A program made the position numbers and the translations under genes. DNA of 64,000 nucleotides from Mytilisepta virgata (taxonomy: Eukaryota > Mollusca > Bivalvia > Mytilida > Mytilidae), in the NCBI GenBank assembly GCA_028015205.1, contig CM051521.1:126984614-127048613 (forward strand), written 5' to 3'. The notes beneath the pieces are model-generated. The model was not told the DNA's origin, did no database searches, and was given only the letters and a program-made list of their open reading frames with translations. The number at the start of each line of letters is the position of its first letter. The first letter of the stretch is position 1. Of the stretch, positions 22,070-34,500 are shown one piece after another.

Positions 22070-24404
22070 CTTAAATATATAGAAATTTTAATTAAAATTG
22101 CATATGTAAAAAATAACACTAACAATGGGAAAACTTTTTGTTCATCTGTTTTACACAAAGTACCCTATACAAAAATCATTCTTATATTTCAACAGCTAAA
22201 TAATTCCTGTTTCAAAAATATTCTTCAGTCTCAAGCTTTGTATTAAAAATTGACTTAGAAAATTTTCTTCAGTCTCAAGTCTTGTATTAAAAATTGACTT
22301 AGAAAATGTTCTTCAGTCTCAAGTCTTGCATTAAAAATTGACTTAGAAAATGTTCTTCAGTCTCAAGCCTTGTATTAAAAATTGACTTAGAAAATGTTCT
22401 TCAGTCTCAAGCCTTGTATTAAAAATTGACTTAGAAAATGTTCTTCAGTCTCAAGCCTTGTATTAAAAATTGACTTAGAAAATGTTCTTCAGTCTCAAGT
22501 CTTGTATTAAAAATTGACTTAGAAAATGTTCTTCAGTCTCAAGCCTTGTAGTAAAAATTGACTTAGAAAATGTTCTTCAGTCCCAAGCCTTGTACAAAAA
22601 TTGACTTAGAAAATGTTCTTCAGTCTCAAGCTTTGTATTAAAAATTGACTTAGAAAATGTTCTTCAGTCCCAAGCCTTGTATTAAAATTGACTTAGAAAA
22701 TGTTCTTCAGTCTCAAGCTTTGTATTAAAAATTGACTTAGAAAATGTTCTTCAGTCTCAAGCCTTGTAGTAAAAATTGACTTAGAAAATGTTCTTCAGTC
22801 CCAAGCCTTGTACAAAAATTGACTTAGAAAATGTTCTTCAGTCTCAAGCTTTGTATTAAAAATTGACTTAGAAAATGTTCTTCAGTCCCAAGCCTTGTAT
22901 TAAAATTGACTTAGAAAATGTTCTTCAGTCCCAAGCCTTGTACAAAAATTGACTTAGAAAATGTTCTTCAGTCTCAAGCTTTGTATTAAAAATTGACTCA
23001 GAAAATGTTCTTCAGTCCCAAGCCTTGTATTAAAAATTGACTTAGAAAATGTTCTTCAGTCTCAAGTCTTGTATTAAAAATTGACTTAGAAAATGTTCTT
23101 CAGTCTCAAGCCTTGTATTAAAAATTGACTTAGAAATAATACTCAATCATCCAATAAATCATTCCCGTACAACAACTGACAAGTTTGATTGTTCTTTTTC
23201 CTTTTTTTATTTCTCTTTCCAAATGAAAACTCAGGTGCCAAATGCATTATATTATACATTTGTACAATCATCTCACTATTGGTCCTATTTAAGGTAAAAG
23301 ATGTGGGCTATATGGGAGATTTTTGTGAAGGAAGGTGTCTTACTCCTGTTCTTATGTCAAAACAGCCAACAAAGTTAATCAATTTCACTTTAACCTACCA
23401 CTTCTTAGAAATTATTGTACTTAATACACTATATACAGAAATAAACTGGTCATTTTACTTTTCTTAATTTCATACTGTAAACCCACTGATGTCGATACTT
23501 ACTCCATATTCCATGGCCAGATCAGAATTGTCATCTACATCTATTTTTGCTAAGTGCACTTTTCCTTCCCTGGACGCAACAATAGATTCCAGTCTGGGTC
23601 CTAATACTTTGCAAGGACCACACCACCTAAGCAGAAAAAGGTATAAAAAAATACAAAAATATGTAACATTTTTTAGGGTTGACTGGGGTAAATAATGTAC
23701 TTATTCATTTTGCCTAAGGAAGACATTTTGTCATCACTGTAAGCGAGAAACCATTTGATTTTGATGGGGGGGGGGGGGGGGGGGCTAGGATATTCTCCCT
23801 ATTGAAGTTGATTGGTTGGATAGTGCAGTCTGTTGTTATTTCTGGTTATTTTCTACATTTTATTTATATTTTGTATGTTAATGATGTTTTATAATGCAAA
23901 ATACTTTCACCAAAAATAATGTTATAAAAATAAGTTTAACTGGTTAAAATAATTAATAAATTACATTAAACTGCACACACAGAGAATGTGTTTTCTATCA
24001 ATACCAGGTACCATTTCTTCCCCATCATTAAAGGAGTCATCTGATGGAAGAATGGTGTAAGTATTCCGAGATCAGCAAAATAAAGTAAATATTGAGGAAA
24101 ACTGTGGATTATGTATATCCTAAAAAAAACAGCACAACTTTTTTTAAACTTACGTTGCATGAAAATCTACAATAACAGGTGTGGAACTATCAAGAACTCT
24201 CTGTTTAAAATCTTCTGTATCCTGAACATTGAATGCTTCAAATTTCTGAGATGTTGACACACATCTAACTGTGTGAGGAGATGCCCTAGTAATACTGAAC
24301 TGACAAGGCTTTAAACTGTGTGTACAGCTTGCTATGTGTCTGTTCTGTGACAGAAGATATCTTCCAAGCCGTAAAGCTTGCCTTCTAAAAATCTGACTTG
24401 TCAT
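21956..24404 (-). CDS. Mitochondrial thioredoxin (TXN2), three coding exons
   Basis: Joining 24,404-24,154, 23,626-23,503 and 22,069-21,956 gives 162 residues with consistent phases and GT-AG borders. Vertebrate TXN2 is about the same length. Residues 1-55 are rich in R, S and T with almost no acidic residues, as in a mitochondrial targeting sequence. The thioredoxin fold follows, with the redox pair in WCGPC (85-89) formed across the first junction, the buried acid in VDVDD (113-117), and the cis-proline in SVPT (128-131). It would reduce protein disulfides in the matrix with thioredoxin reductase 2 and peroxiredoxin 3. ATG 24,404 is preceded by an acceptor (TTTTTTAG then GGAT), so a non-coding first exon exists upstream. 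Intron 2 holds a large 44-bp minisatellite. Confidence 0.95.
22221..23136 (+). repeat. 44-bp minisatellite inside TXN2 intron 2, ~21 copies
   Basis: The unit CTTCAGTCTCAAGCCTTGTA then TTAAAAATTGACTTAGAAAATGTT repeats without other sequence across ~915 bp. Single-base variants (TCTC/TCCC, GCTTT/GCCTT, one-base A-run losses) recur in blocks, so groups of units have been copied together. It begins about 150 bp on the intron side of exon 3's acceptor. Confidence 0.95.
23503..23626 (-). CDS. TXN2 exon 2 (active site)
   Basis: Completes T84 and encodes [16 protein letters not shown] ... DLAMEYG, ending at donor GTAAGT. It holds both catalytic cysteines. Confidence 0.95.
23741..23800 (+). repeat. 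Solo end of the 37.5-kb MITE family, with G(20)-type run
   Basis: GAAACCATTTGATTTTGATG, a long G run and GGCTAGGATA match the left terminus of the element at 37,511-37,775. The poly-G tract is an expansion of that terminus, not an isolated microsatellite. Confidence 0.6.
24154..24404 (-). CDS. TXN2 exon 1 (targeting peptide and start of the fold)
   Basis: From ATG 24,404 to donor ACGTAAGT. Encodes the presumed matrix-targeting peptide ([20 protein letters not shown] at its start) and the first strand and helix ending VIVDFHA. Ends with two bases of codon 84. Confidence 0.93.
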
Positions 24405-24479
24405 ATCCCTAAAAAATAATAATATTGTCTGAATTATTATTATAATTACATTTCTTATTCAATGAAACCTTCTACAATC

Positions 24480-24790
24480 CAATTTTTATGCCCCGCCTGT
24501 GGTATCAGTGGGGCATATACTGTTTCGGTCTATCTACATATGTCTGTAAGTACATATGTCCAGCTTTAGGTTAAAGTTTAGATTGAAGGTAGTTTAACGG
24601 GAATTAGTTCTCATATCAACATCAAACTTTGTCACCAAATAAATTAAGTTGGCATCTATTCAAAATTTAGATGAACGGGGTGATGTGATCTCAATGTCTA
24701 GGTTGACTTATCATTTTTTTATTTGTTTGTATGGGGACACAGTGTGTATTGGACACATATATTCTTGTTTCATCAGTATCTAAGGCCAAA
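24480..24790 (+). repeat. Dispersed repeat with TATGCCCC/GGGGCATA hairpin
   Basis: TTATGCCCCGCCTGTGGTATC then AGTGGGGCATA forms a hairpin at the left edge. The remainder (GTCTGTAAGTACATATGTCC, GGGACACAGTGTGTATTGG) has no coding character. It sits in the TXN2 5'UTR intron. I know this as repeat-like by structure only. Confidence 0.4.
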
Positions 24791-25090
24791 AAATGCAACA
24801 AATAAATACAACACGGTCTAGTTATTCACCCATCCAATAAAACTACCCTGATTCATCTCTAAGTACAGCACCCAGTCGGTGATCATTATTCTTATATGAC
24901 ATGCTTCAAAAGCTTTCAGTCTACATCCGTGGTAAAATATATATGATATTTTGATTCCAATGCCACAGATATTAGATTGCTTGTTTGGCATAGTTAAGAT
25001 TCCCACATAAATTGCATTAAGTAATGGCGTATTTGTGACTGAATACCTCCGTTGCAGCATTTCAAAATGTTAAATGTCCTATCAGAATAG

Positions 25091-25225
25091 AAATAATTCA
25101 TGGTGGCTTGAAATTATCATGATTTTACCACGGTTTGGCCCTTAAGCCGATATTTTACCATTCCCTGTCAATCAGGGAAAATATTTTGCATAAAGGGCAT
25201 ATTCTGAAGCCACCATGAATTATTT
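25091..25225. mobile_element. Short foldback element
   Basis: AAATAATTCATGGTGGCTT (25,091-25,109) is exactly inverted at 25,207-25,225. A second stem lies inside: ATTTTACCATTCCCTG against CAGGGAAAATATTTT. The whole 135 bp can fold. No target duplication could be fixed. Confidence 0.7.
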
Positions 25226-25504
25226 TTCAAATTACACGTGTTATACATGGTAAATTAACAAAATAAAATGAAACAAACATTTTTATTCATCTGATTGTAC
25301 ATTTTAAATGAATAGAAACTCCTATTTACATATGAATACATGGAAAACACAATCATTTTATCATTGATCTTATTAAATTTTCTGAGAATGAGAAAATGAG
25401 GTCAAGGTCATATGATATGTCATACAGACATATAATCCTAACAAAAATAATGTTGTTCCTACATCCTCTCATTGTATACTTTTGTGTTAATAAACATGTT
25501 CAGC

Positions 25505-25725
25505 TTAATGCTTTTAGAAAGTTTAATAATGGATAACATCTTTTAGCTAAATATCCGACTTCCAGAAAATCACATATCATAAACATGTTTTAACAGAAAC
25601 TTGGTAATTACTTAAGATCTTTTCACTGTAACTAACAGCAAGGGCTAAAAATATGAAATTAATATGTGTAATTCTGTAAAAATTCCTCTTTCTCCCAAGT
25701 CTCTAATCCAATGTTAAAATTATTT
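25505..25725 (+). pseudogene. Second, heavily degraded Penelope-like RT fragment
   Basis: GCTTAATGCTTTTAGAAAGT, ATCTTTTAGCTAAATATC, TTCCAGAAAATCACATATCA and TTACTTAAGATCTTTTCACT line up in order with 9,685-9,870. Many stops and indels. It lies between TXN2's coding exons and its promoter. Confidence 0.65.
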
Positions 25726-26090
25726 CGGCTGTGGTGGCCATCTTGAATTTTTGATTGGCACAAAAAACATACGTTTTGTAGAGGTTCCTCCGGGATCATT
25801 CATGCAACAAATCAATTCAATTGGCTCGGTAGTTTCTGAGAAGAAGAGCTTTGAAGATAAGTCCAATCAGAATGAATTATCTGCCCTTGGTAGGCATGTT
25901 GAAAATCGGCACAAAAAAAGATAAGTTTTGTACAGAACCATCCATCCAATTAACATTCCTGACAAGTTTGGTTAAATTTGGACAGGTGGTTTCAAAGAAG
26001 AAGATGAAAATGTGAAATGTGGACGGACGACGGACGCAAAGTGATGGCAAAAGTTCACATGACCTTTTAGGCCAGGTCAGCTAAAAATGG
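25726..26090 (+). repeat. Dispersed repeat ending in AAAAGTTCACATGACC-type palindrome
   Basis: Contains GGTGGCCATCTTGAATTTTTG, GGACGGACGACGGACGCAAA and the end GGCCAGGTCAGCTAAAAATG. These parallel the repeats at 36,470-37,255 and 52,490-54,580. Confidence 0.65.
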
Positions 26091-26864
26091 GAGGGAATAA
26101 ATTTTGCCTGTTCTAGAATATTTCCAAAGTGAATTTTTATTTACCTTAGACGACACATCCAGTCTATGTTAGTAGAAGCAAAATACCAGTTAACATAAGA
26201 GAGGCTTTTTGTTAAAATATTTCAATCTTTATCAAGATATCTGTTACATTTGTTTTGTTTGTAAATGGAATTCTTCTGCATCGACTACCAACTATATTTC
26301 ACTCACTTATTTGGATACTGATATGATATTATATATTTTATGGTGGTCAAATTTGACAATAAAACATATATTACAAATCTCTTCCAGCTATCTAACTACT
26401 TATTTTTGCACAGATGAACTTTTATTCCATTAGTGGTGACGTGGTTTAACTTTCTTTGCTATCGATCGCAACTTAGAAAAAGACTGCAATGCAATCTTTT
26501 CAAAACAGATGTTGGCAAGTGTAGAGATATATATACCCTTGGCCATGGGCCAAGTTGCTGGAAGTTTTATTTTTTTCTGTCTGCTATGCCGCAGCCATGC
26601 GTTCTTTTATTAATTGATTAAAAATGTTGTTAATGTTCTAATTAATTCCTAAACAAAAAACGGTAAAAAAATCTTCTCAACAAAAGGGGGGGGGCAGTTA
26701 TATAAATTCATTTACTGTAGCAGTTAAGAAATTTAAAAATAACAGGGCTGGAACAAATTTGTATCCTTTGAAAGATACAATTTTACTACGTCTTAAAGAT
26801 ATACGTTGTCTTAATTGTTAAAAAAAAGAATATCAATACCATTAAATAAACAGCTTCGCATTAC

Positions 26865-26990
26865 CTAAATTTCGAACCGGAAGGAGAAGTACGTTCCTGT
26901 AATTGTGTACTCTGTTTTTATGACGTTTTTCACATCGATTTTGCCACGCCCCTAACAACCGTTATCGCGGATGTTGACATCGGAAACGAC
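26865..26990 (-). promoter_or_regulatory. Likely TXN2 first non-coding exon and core promoter
   Basis: On the minus strand CGAAATTTAG then GTAATGC at 26,865 is a good donor with no coding frame, fitting the 5'UTR exon required by the acceptor just before ATG 24,404. Immediately upstream is ACCGGAAG (26,876-26,883 as read on plus), an ETS/GABP-type site common in promoters of nuclear genes for mitochondrial proteins. Further up are GACGTTTTT and CCACGCCCC (GC/KLF box). Exon limits and start site are inference. Confidence 0.4.
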
Positions 26991-28259
26991 GAAAATGTAC
27001 GGTAATTGATAGTGCCAGTTGAGGTAAACATTTTACCAATGGTGTCACACACTTTCTCATAACTTGATTAGATCTATTTACATAAAGTTAATCATTCTGT
27101 GCGTTTTTGATATATTATGCACGTTAGTGTTCTATTACCTAGGTTTTACTGTACAGTACAACCACACACAATAACATTTGTTTCAATGAAAAAATATCGT
27201 AAAAGTAATATTATTTGTAGGTCACAATTATAAATATTTTAATTAATTTCATAACTTTTTTTAACATATACTTGAAATTCTACCCAAAAATGTGTAAAAT
27301 AATGATCTTAAATATACGAAATTAAATTATAATTTGCATCATTATTTTAAATTTCTTATTGACAGAATTTCGAGTAACTGTGATTTCAACAAGTTATTAT
27401 GAAGCCAGAACCATGAAAACAATAATTTAAAATATTGTACATGTACAGAGTTGTATATACAAATTAATCGAATTTTAACAGTTTTCTGTCAGTTTAACAG
27501 TTGGCTTTAACTATCTCTCCTATGTACTTGAAAGCAGGGTGTGCTTTTCTAAGATAATTTTTTTGTTGGTCTTCCAAGAAAACATAAAAATGCCATTGTT
27601 TCTTTAGGTTTTTAGACAAGTCTCATTGCGGTTCTCAACAAATTGCAATCACGTGATTTAGATTACTGTATCTTTTTTTAACTGCACGAATATCTCAAAT
27701 CATATGAAAATAAGCATTTTTCTACCTTTTGTTTGCAATGGTCGTAATTAATTCGTGTGTTTTTCCACTGCTGAAATGCCTCAATTATATTACACGTGTG
27801 GATTTTACATCTTTTTATGCGCAATCTAGTCGTTGATGTTGGTTACGTATTAGCTAATTTCAGGTAGCAGTCAAATGATTTAATAGATTATCTTATGAAA
27901 AAATCCGCTCCGCTCCATATTTTTTTCTGTTTGCTCAAGTAATTTATTCCCAGTTGCACTTGGCATATTATTTTAAAATCCGACAACAGCAACATTTTAA
28001 ACATACTAAAGAAAATAGCGTATATAAAAGAAACTGAGTTGATTCCTTCTTGAAGTTGTAATAAAACCTGGCAATTCCTTAATCGTGAGATGACTTTGAC
28101 GTTTCAAATCTGACAGTGACTGGAAAAAAGAACGAATGTGGTTTATTTTAAACTTTCCGAACCCGATTAAAATTTGTTTGCCCTTTTCCAACGAAGATCA
28201 AAGTGTTCCAGCCTGTCATGACTAATCTAAATTGAAATAAATGAATGTTTAAGTTTCAG
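26991..28259. other. Intergenic region between TXN2 and the plus-strand gene
   Basis: No exon recognised. The two genes are divergent, so part of this ~1.3 kb may serve both. Right edge: AAGTTTCAG at 28,251-28,259 is an acceptor for the 28,281 gene's first coding exon. Confidence 0.4.
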
Positions 28260-28280
28260 GAAGGTTTTTTTGACATTACC

Positions 28281-28518
28281 ATGGCGTCCGCTGCGGTGGA
28301 ACAGGCTAACGATCCCTGGAAGAATACAGCAGCAAAAAGAACAGGTGCCCTTCCTAAACATTCGCTTTTTGGAACAGCATTAGAGGTTTATGATGCCGAT
28401 GATGTTGAAAGTATAAAGCGAATTGACCCCGAGGAACACAAAAAAAATTTACTGGAGAGGAGGAAAAATGAAAAGAAGCTAAAATTACCAGAATCAGTCA
28501 GATCACAATTGTTGACAG
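28281..28518 (+). CDS. Exon 1 of the unrecognised gene
   Basis: Encodes MASAAVEQANDPWKNTAAKR onward to SQLLT, with a KRIDPEEHKKNLLERRK helix. Donor ACAG then GTAGTATG. A downstream reading continues open for 26 codons but without function. Confidence 0.75.
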
Positions 28519-31500
28519 GTAGTATGATTGACTTCAGAAGTCATTCCCAAAGTACAGGAAATGAGAACTTTACGAGCCAAAGTTATTTCATATTTTAAGT
28601 GATAAAATTTCAATTCCCATTAACCTTGAAATGGAAAAAGTGTGATTAACTTAACTCGAATTTTCCAAATACTGAAAGATTTGCGATCATAAAGAAGTAC
28701 TGTAATAGAGTTCACACATCAAAATGGTGAGAAACACGCCCACTTATCTCTGTAATTCATAACAATTAGTCTGTCAAAGTTTTACAATATACAGAGTAAA
28801 TTCAAAATTTGTGGAATGTGATTGTATGAAGTATTTCCCGTTCGATGTATGTGTATTATCACATTTAGATACGTTCAGTTATGACATGTATGATTGAGAA
28901 ATCATGAAAATTCCAAAATAAATATTGGCTATGAAAGAGATGAAAATGAGTTCAGAGCGGATTTTACAGCTATACTCGTATTTAATTTAAGGATGCTCGC
29001 TGGTCATTTTTTGGTCTTTTTGTCAGATTTTCGAAATCCTCGGGTTTTATCCATTTCTTAAAAAAATTTTTTTTTTGCCCATGAACCCCTACTTTTTCTT
29101 TTATAATTCAATCATATATACCGTAAAATGGTAATTGACCAAATGTTATAAAATCCTTTTTATTTTTTTATACATTTTTGAGAGACTGAAGTTGCCAATG
29201 CAAAGACGAGGAAAAATCCAGAGAAAACCCATTTCCTGAAATTTTTCAAGACCTTATAGCACTAAAATGAGCACATGCACATATTTTTCCTTGCTTATTT
29301 GTTTGCTATTCATATGTTCTCTCAAACTAAAACACCTATTTCAAATCATATTTATTTCCTATTAGACCAGCGATCATCCTTAAAACTAGAATTAAACTAG
29401 AATTAAATAATCACACATTCCTTGTATTGCACATGGTAGATCTCCTTAGCTGAAATTTGGCTTCCTATTTCGGTATTTTTGGTTGAGTACTTCTTGTTTC
29501 ATATAAGTTTGGTTTTTGGTCTTCCAAATGTTTCGGTTTTAATGCTGCTGATGAGAGGTAACTCCTTGAAATGTGTCGTATACAGCATAGTATAAATTTA
29601 CTGTATCTAATATTAGTATCTTTGGATTGTTATTTCACAACAAAGAAATAATATTACAGGGAATTGCATCCTTGTGTTTTCATGATTGATGATGAGAATA
29701 TTTTTTAAAACATTATCAATTGTTATACATGCGAGTTTTAAGCAGGCGTGGGAAAGGGTAAGTGGTTTGTTTCGATGTCGACATTCTTTTTCTTGTGTCA
29801 AAGAAAAACCCTGTCAAACTGTTAAGAATTAGTCCGCGCTGAACAAAAACTATCTGGGAAATGTATTGTCAAGCTAATGTAATTAGTAGTATATAACAGT
29901 ATAATATATACTACAATATCGATTTGTATAGTAGAATTTTAATCTGTGAAATAGTATGAATAAATTAAAAGATTATTTTCTGTTATGCTGTAATCTTTAA
30001 ACCATAGCGGGGTAACGACAAACTGTATGTTAGGTTGTCAAGCACCACACATTTGTTAATCAACAGATGTAAAAAGAAGGGATGTACTCATACATGTCAT
30101 AGTAAACCTACAGGGTATGTTTAAGTAATTATTTTTGAATAAATGTGTAGAGGTATCAGATCTAATCATTAAATTTATATTCTATTATTGCCAAAATTTG
30201 ATCTGTGGGTTATCAGATTTTCAATCGTCATGTTATTTATCTTCATTGAATTGGTTGTTTGAGTTGGACGCCTCAGCGGGATCTAATACAAGATCAATAA
30301 TACCTGTAATATTGAACTCTTTTTTTTATTCAAGGGTCTGATGAATACGTGGAAAGAAAAAGACAAGATTATGAAAAATTAAAAGCTTTATTTAATAAAA
30401 CGGACAATTCAGTTAGAGAAGCTGAGAGAGAAGCTCTATCATTTAAGAGTAGTAAAACAAACGAAACAAAAAAAAGCGGTTTGTCAGACGACGCCACTCT
30501 GCTAGCTAGATCTATGAATCGAGTAGGCCTAAATGAAAGAAGCAGTTACAACTATGACAAATATGGTAAGGAAAGAAAATTACCGGCCCACCAATACAGT
30601 TTAATTGGTGACATTCTCCGTCCAGGCAACGACTTTGCCTCTCGCAGAGAGAAAACTGACATGCCTATCAAACATCAAAACAACAATAATAATATGATAC
30701 AAACGAACATTGTGAGACAATCACCAACAAGAGTCACCGATAGTCCGAGGGCAGCAATTGATATCCCACCAAATATAAAACATCAGTTTGGTACAACAGT
30801 TTGTGATAGACTATTGTCGGATGAAAAAGTAGTGAAAAAAACTTTAGAAAAACAAGCCAAAAGTAGGGCTTCGAGTAAAAAAGACAGGACTGCAATAACA
30901 GCTTTAGAAAAACAACTGAAACCTGAATATGAACAGCTGGGAAATTTCATGCGTCAGAATGTGTTCCCTGGATATACAATGGATCACCATACCAGTACAA
31001 CCAAATCTGTATATACTGATGATGTTCATTTAAAGAGATATCCAGATCCTGATAAATGGCGCTACCAAAGGGACGAGCTGAGTAAGTGTATTGTTTAGAA
31101 TGGGGAGGGGTCAACAAATTATGAAGAAATTTTGGGGGTATAGTATATTTAAATATATATATGCTTGCCGTTGTATTTGGTCGGAATATTATATGATATT
31201 TTTATGGAGGCGAAGTTGTTTGAAAGATTTTTTTCTGGGTTCATTGTTAGAAGCATTGATTAATTATCTACGAAATTTTCAGCATGACAGTCACCACTCT
31301 ACAGTAAAAATATAAAGTCTGTTGTATGAGTGTAAACATTTCATTATTTTAGCTAATTATTTTTAAAGCTGTCTAAAGAATTGTAGTGCTATTTTCAGGT
31401 TTAGCTTTTCCCAGTTTACATATATGATAAAGGCAAAAACCCCAAGGGTCACACTAGTCCTCAAACAATGGGTATAGTTTGTTTCACATTTAAATTGTAA

Positions 31501-34500
31501 CAAATGACAAAATTCAAATCCATATAATAAAAATCTTATTGTATTTCAGTTCAATTAAACAATTCAATGAATTAAAAAAAATTTAAACAACTTGAATATC
31601 AAAGCCAAAAAGTGAGTGCATGAATGAGCATAAACTTTTTATAGAGTGTTTGGAACAAATATCTACATCGTTGGCAATCACACTTGCTAATATGTGTTAT
31701 TATGTCTTAGTAGAAGGGACTTTATCAATTTATACTTTTATATTGAATAACATTGTGCCCTGTTTTTGCATGGACTTAGTTGTGTAAAGTGTTCTATAGG
31801 CATTGGGATTCTTTCTGGGTAGATGCAGCACCACGTTACTTTTTACTGGTAGTAGAGGTTGCATGATGTAGTTTTTCTATTAACTTTATTCATTCAGTTT
31901 ATTTATCTAGTATATCTAAATCTTTTGCTTATAAACATATAGATGAAAGTTCTGAAGAGCTATACCTGTTTGCAATCTCATTGCGTATAATGTCCTTCGT
32001 CAGTATTATTTATCTGCAAATCCATTGGTATACATTAAAATCTTCTGAGAATGTAATATTAGATGAAGTACAGCAATAAAAGCTCTGGTTTGTTTTGTTT
32101 TCCTTTTATCGCTTTAAACAATAGAATAAGAAATAAAAAATATAATAAAAATATAATAAATAGATAAAACATAATATTCATTTTATTAGACTTTTGGATA
32201 TCATGAATGTTGCATTTTAAAAAAAGATCAGACCGCCAGAAACTACATTAAAAATCATTGGGTTACTACCTTTGAATGGCTTAGTAAATCTGGGTGAGCG
32301 GTACTATGGGTACCTGCTTGCTTTTGTATATCTCCATCTTTAGAATCTAGCTTCTGAAATGTATTTGTAATCTTATTTTTTAAATACCATTTATTCTATT
32401 AATAATCGATCTTTTTAACAAATATAAAATTCTTCTTTGCTTTAAACATGAAGACCTTCTTCAAAAACCGCCACTGCATATAGACCCAGCCTCTTATATG
32501 TCAACATTCGTGGTATCCCAAGAGACTGTACTATACTTACTATGATATCTCCATATTCTTCCTATCTCAAATTATTTTTAGTGGTTCGTTAATCTTTGAG
32601 ATGATGAAAATCAACTTTACATTTGTCCAGGAAGTAGAAGTGTTTAAAATATCCGTATGAAATAAATGGGACCACAAGAATTTTAAAGGGGCTAGCTTTT
32701 AATCATTAATTCGTCTTCTGTAGTCCCCAATTTTGGACGACTTGTCAAAGGCTAATATTCATCGAAGTATTTGTGCCGGGTAATTGAAGAACTGAAATGG
32801 CCTACGTTGTAGAACAAGTCCTCAAGATTAAGAAATTCTACAAAAAAGAGAAAAGAAAAAGAAACAAAATAAAGTTTCACTATAAATATAAAATAAAATA
32901 ACACAGTATAAAAAGGAGATCAACTTTTATATGTTTTTGTCTTTGGTATAGTCTTTGTTTGATTATATAGATTATTTTTATATTGGTAAAGAGGCATGAC
33001 AAAAATCATTTGAAATTTCTTGGGGTGACGGAAACTTAAAAAGTATCTACATACAGCCATTCCGGGTAATTCTGTGCATCGTCCTATTTGGTGCATTAAC
33101 ATAAAAATGATTTGAATGCGCCTAATTAAACGCTGCGCCGAATTACCTGATAACATTGTACATAGGATATATATAGAATTTACAAGACATTGAACCCGCG
33201 CGAGCGCGGGAAAATAAGCATTTTTTTTTGTGGTGGCCATGTTGACTATAAAAAGTTGTTGCGGCCATGTCATTCATCGAACAGTGACTCAATATGGATG
33301 TTGTAGCAGGCTTTCCATAAACTTTCCTGTCAAGTAGGTGGTATCAACTGATAGTTTCATGTCTATATATGCTGTAGTATTCCAGAAATGGATGTTAATG
33401 CAAACTTTAACCAAAGTCAATGAAGCGTGAAATTTAGGTCAACGTGTCCCAATTGTCATATGGTTGTTCGTTACTACCGAAGATGTATCCACTGATGAAG
33501 TAGACTGTATGCCACGTAGAATTACCAAAATGGACCTTAAGGTTCCATCAAAGTCAAAATCTATGACGAAAACACAACCACATAAATTGTCAATATTTTT
33601 ATTGTTACAATTAATTCTGAACTGGAACTTGATGAAAAGCTTTCATTAAATACACATTTCATAATGCATTACATTTTCCCTTCAGAATAAATATGAAAAT
33701 GAAATTGTAGATGTAACCATTTCCTTAGTGACGGATGAATTTTTCAAAAGATGCCATGAGTTAGGTAGAGCATATGTTTGGAAAATAATTGTTCCAATTG
33801 TTCCATTGTCATCATGGGCAGTGCATGCGATGCTTAATTTCACAAATATATCCAATAATCAGGTGAAAGCGTTTTTAGTGTGTGGATGCGTGTGCCGTCC
33901 ACGTTTATATTTATCAAAGATGTCCGAGATAAATTTCGTCATTAATGATAAAGATGACCATTTGTTAAAAATAGTTTTATCTAGGTCTTACAGGGAATTG
34001 TATGGTAGAGATATATTTAGACAGGTCACATGACAAATAATGTAAAAATCGATAATTGTTGGTTTAATCACTTTGTGCAATGTAAACATCCGAGCAGTCC
34101 AAAAAAAAAACAACTAAGTTAGGAATTCCTCTGAACTTTACCTTACTTCTTCATATAATCTTGAAAGTTCATAGCCTTTACAGTTAGGAGAAATTGCGTT
34201 ATTGTAGAAAAACAATCCTGAATACATGAAGCGGAAACATCCCATTCGAATGTTTTTAATTAGTTTTATTCTTCTTCCGTAATTTCAAACAGAAATACAT
34301 TTAAAATATGTACATACTTGTTTATTTAAATCAATGTGTTAAAATGATGCATTCGAGAACCTTCTAAGGGATATGTTGGGAGAATTCATATAGGAAAAGT
34401 GCATACAAATTCCATTTGCACATAAACAAAACTGCAGTTGAAATTTATAAATGCAGATTGTCAAATCCGATAATAACCTTTATAATCTGAACCATACATC

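Noticed and set aside
28245..28280. Upstream in-frame ATG for the plus-strand gene (MFKFQEGFFDIT...)
   Set aside because: A good acceptor (AAGTTTCAG) lies between it and the exon, so the ATG is intronic. ATG 28,281 has the better context.
32920..33273. 117-codon minus-strand frame in the plus-strand gene's intron
   Set aside because: Ends in low-complexity K/T sequence, no recognisable motif; I could not support a gene.
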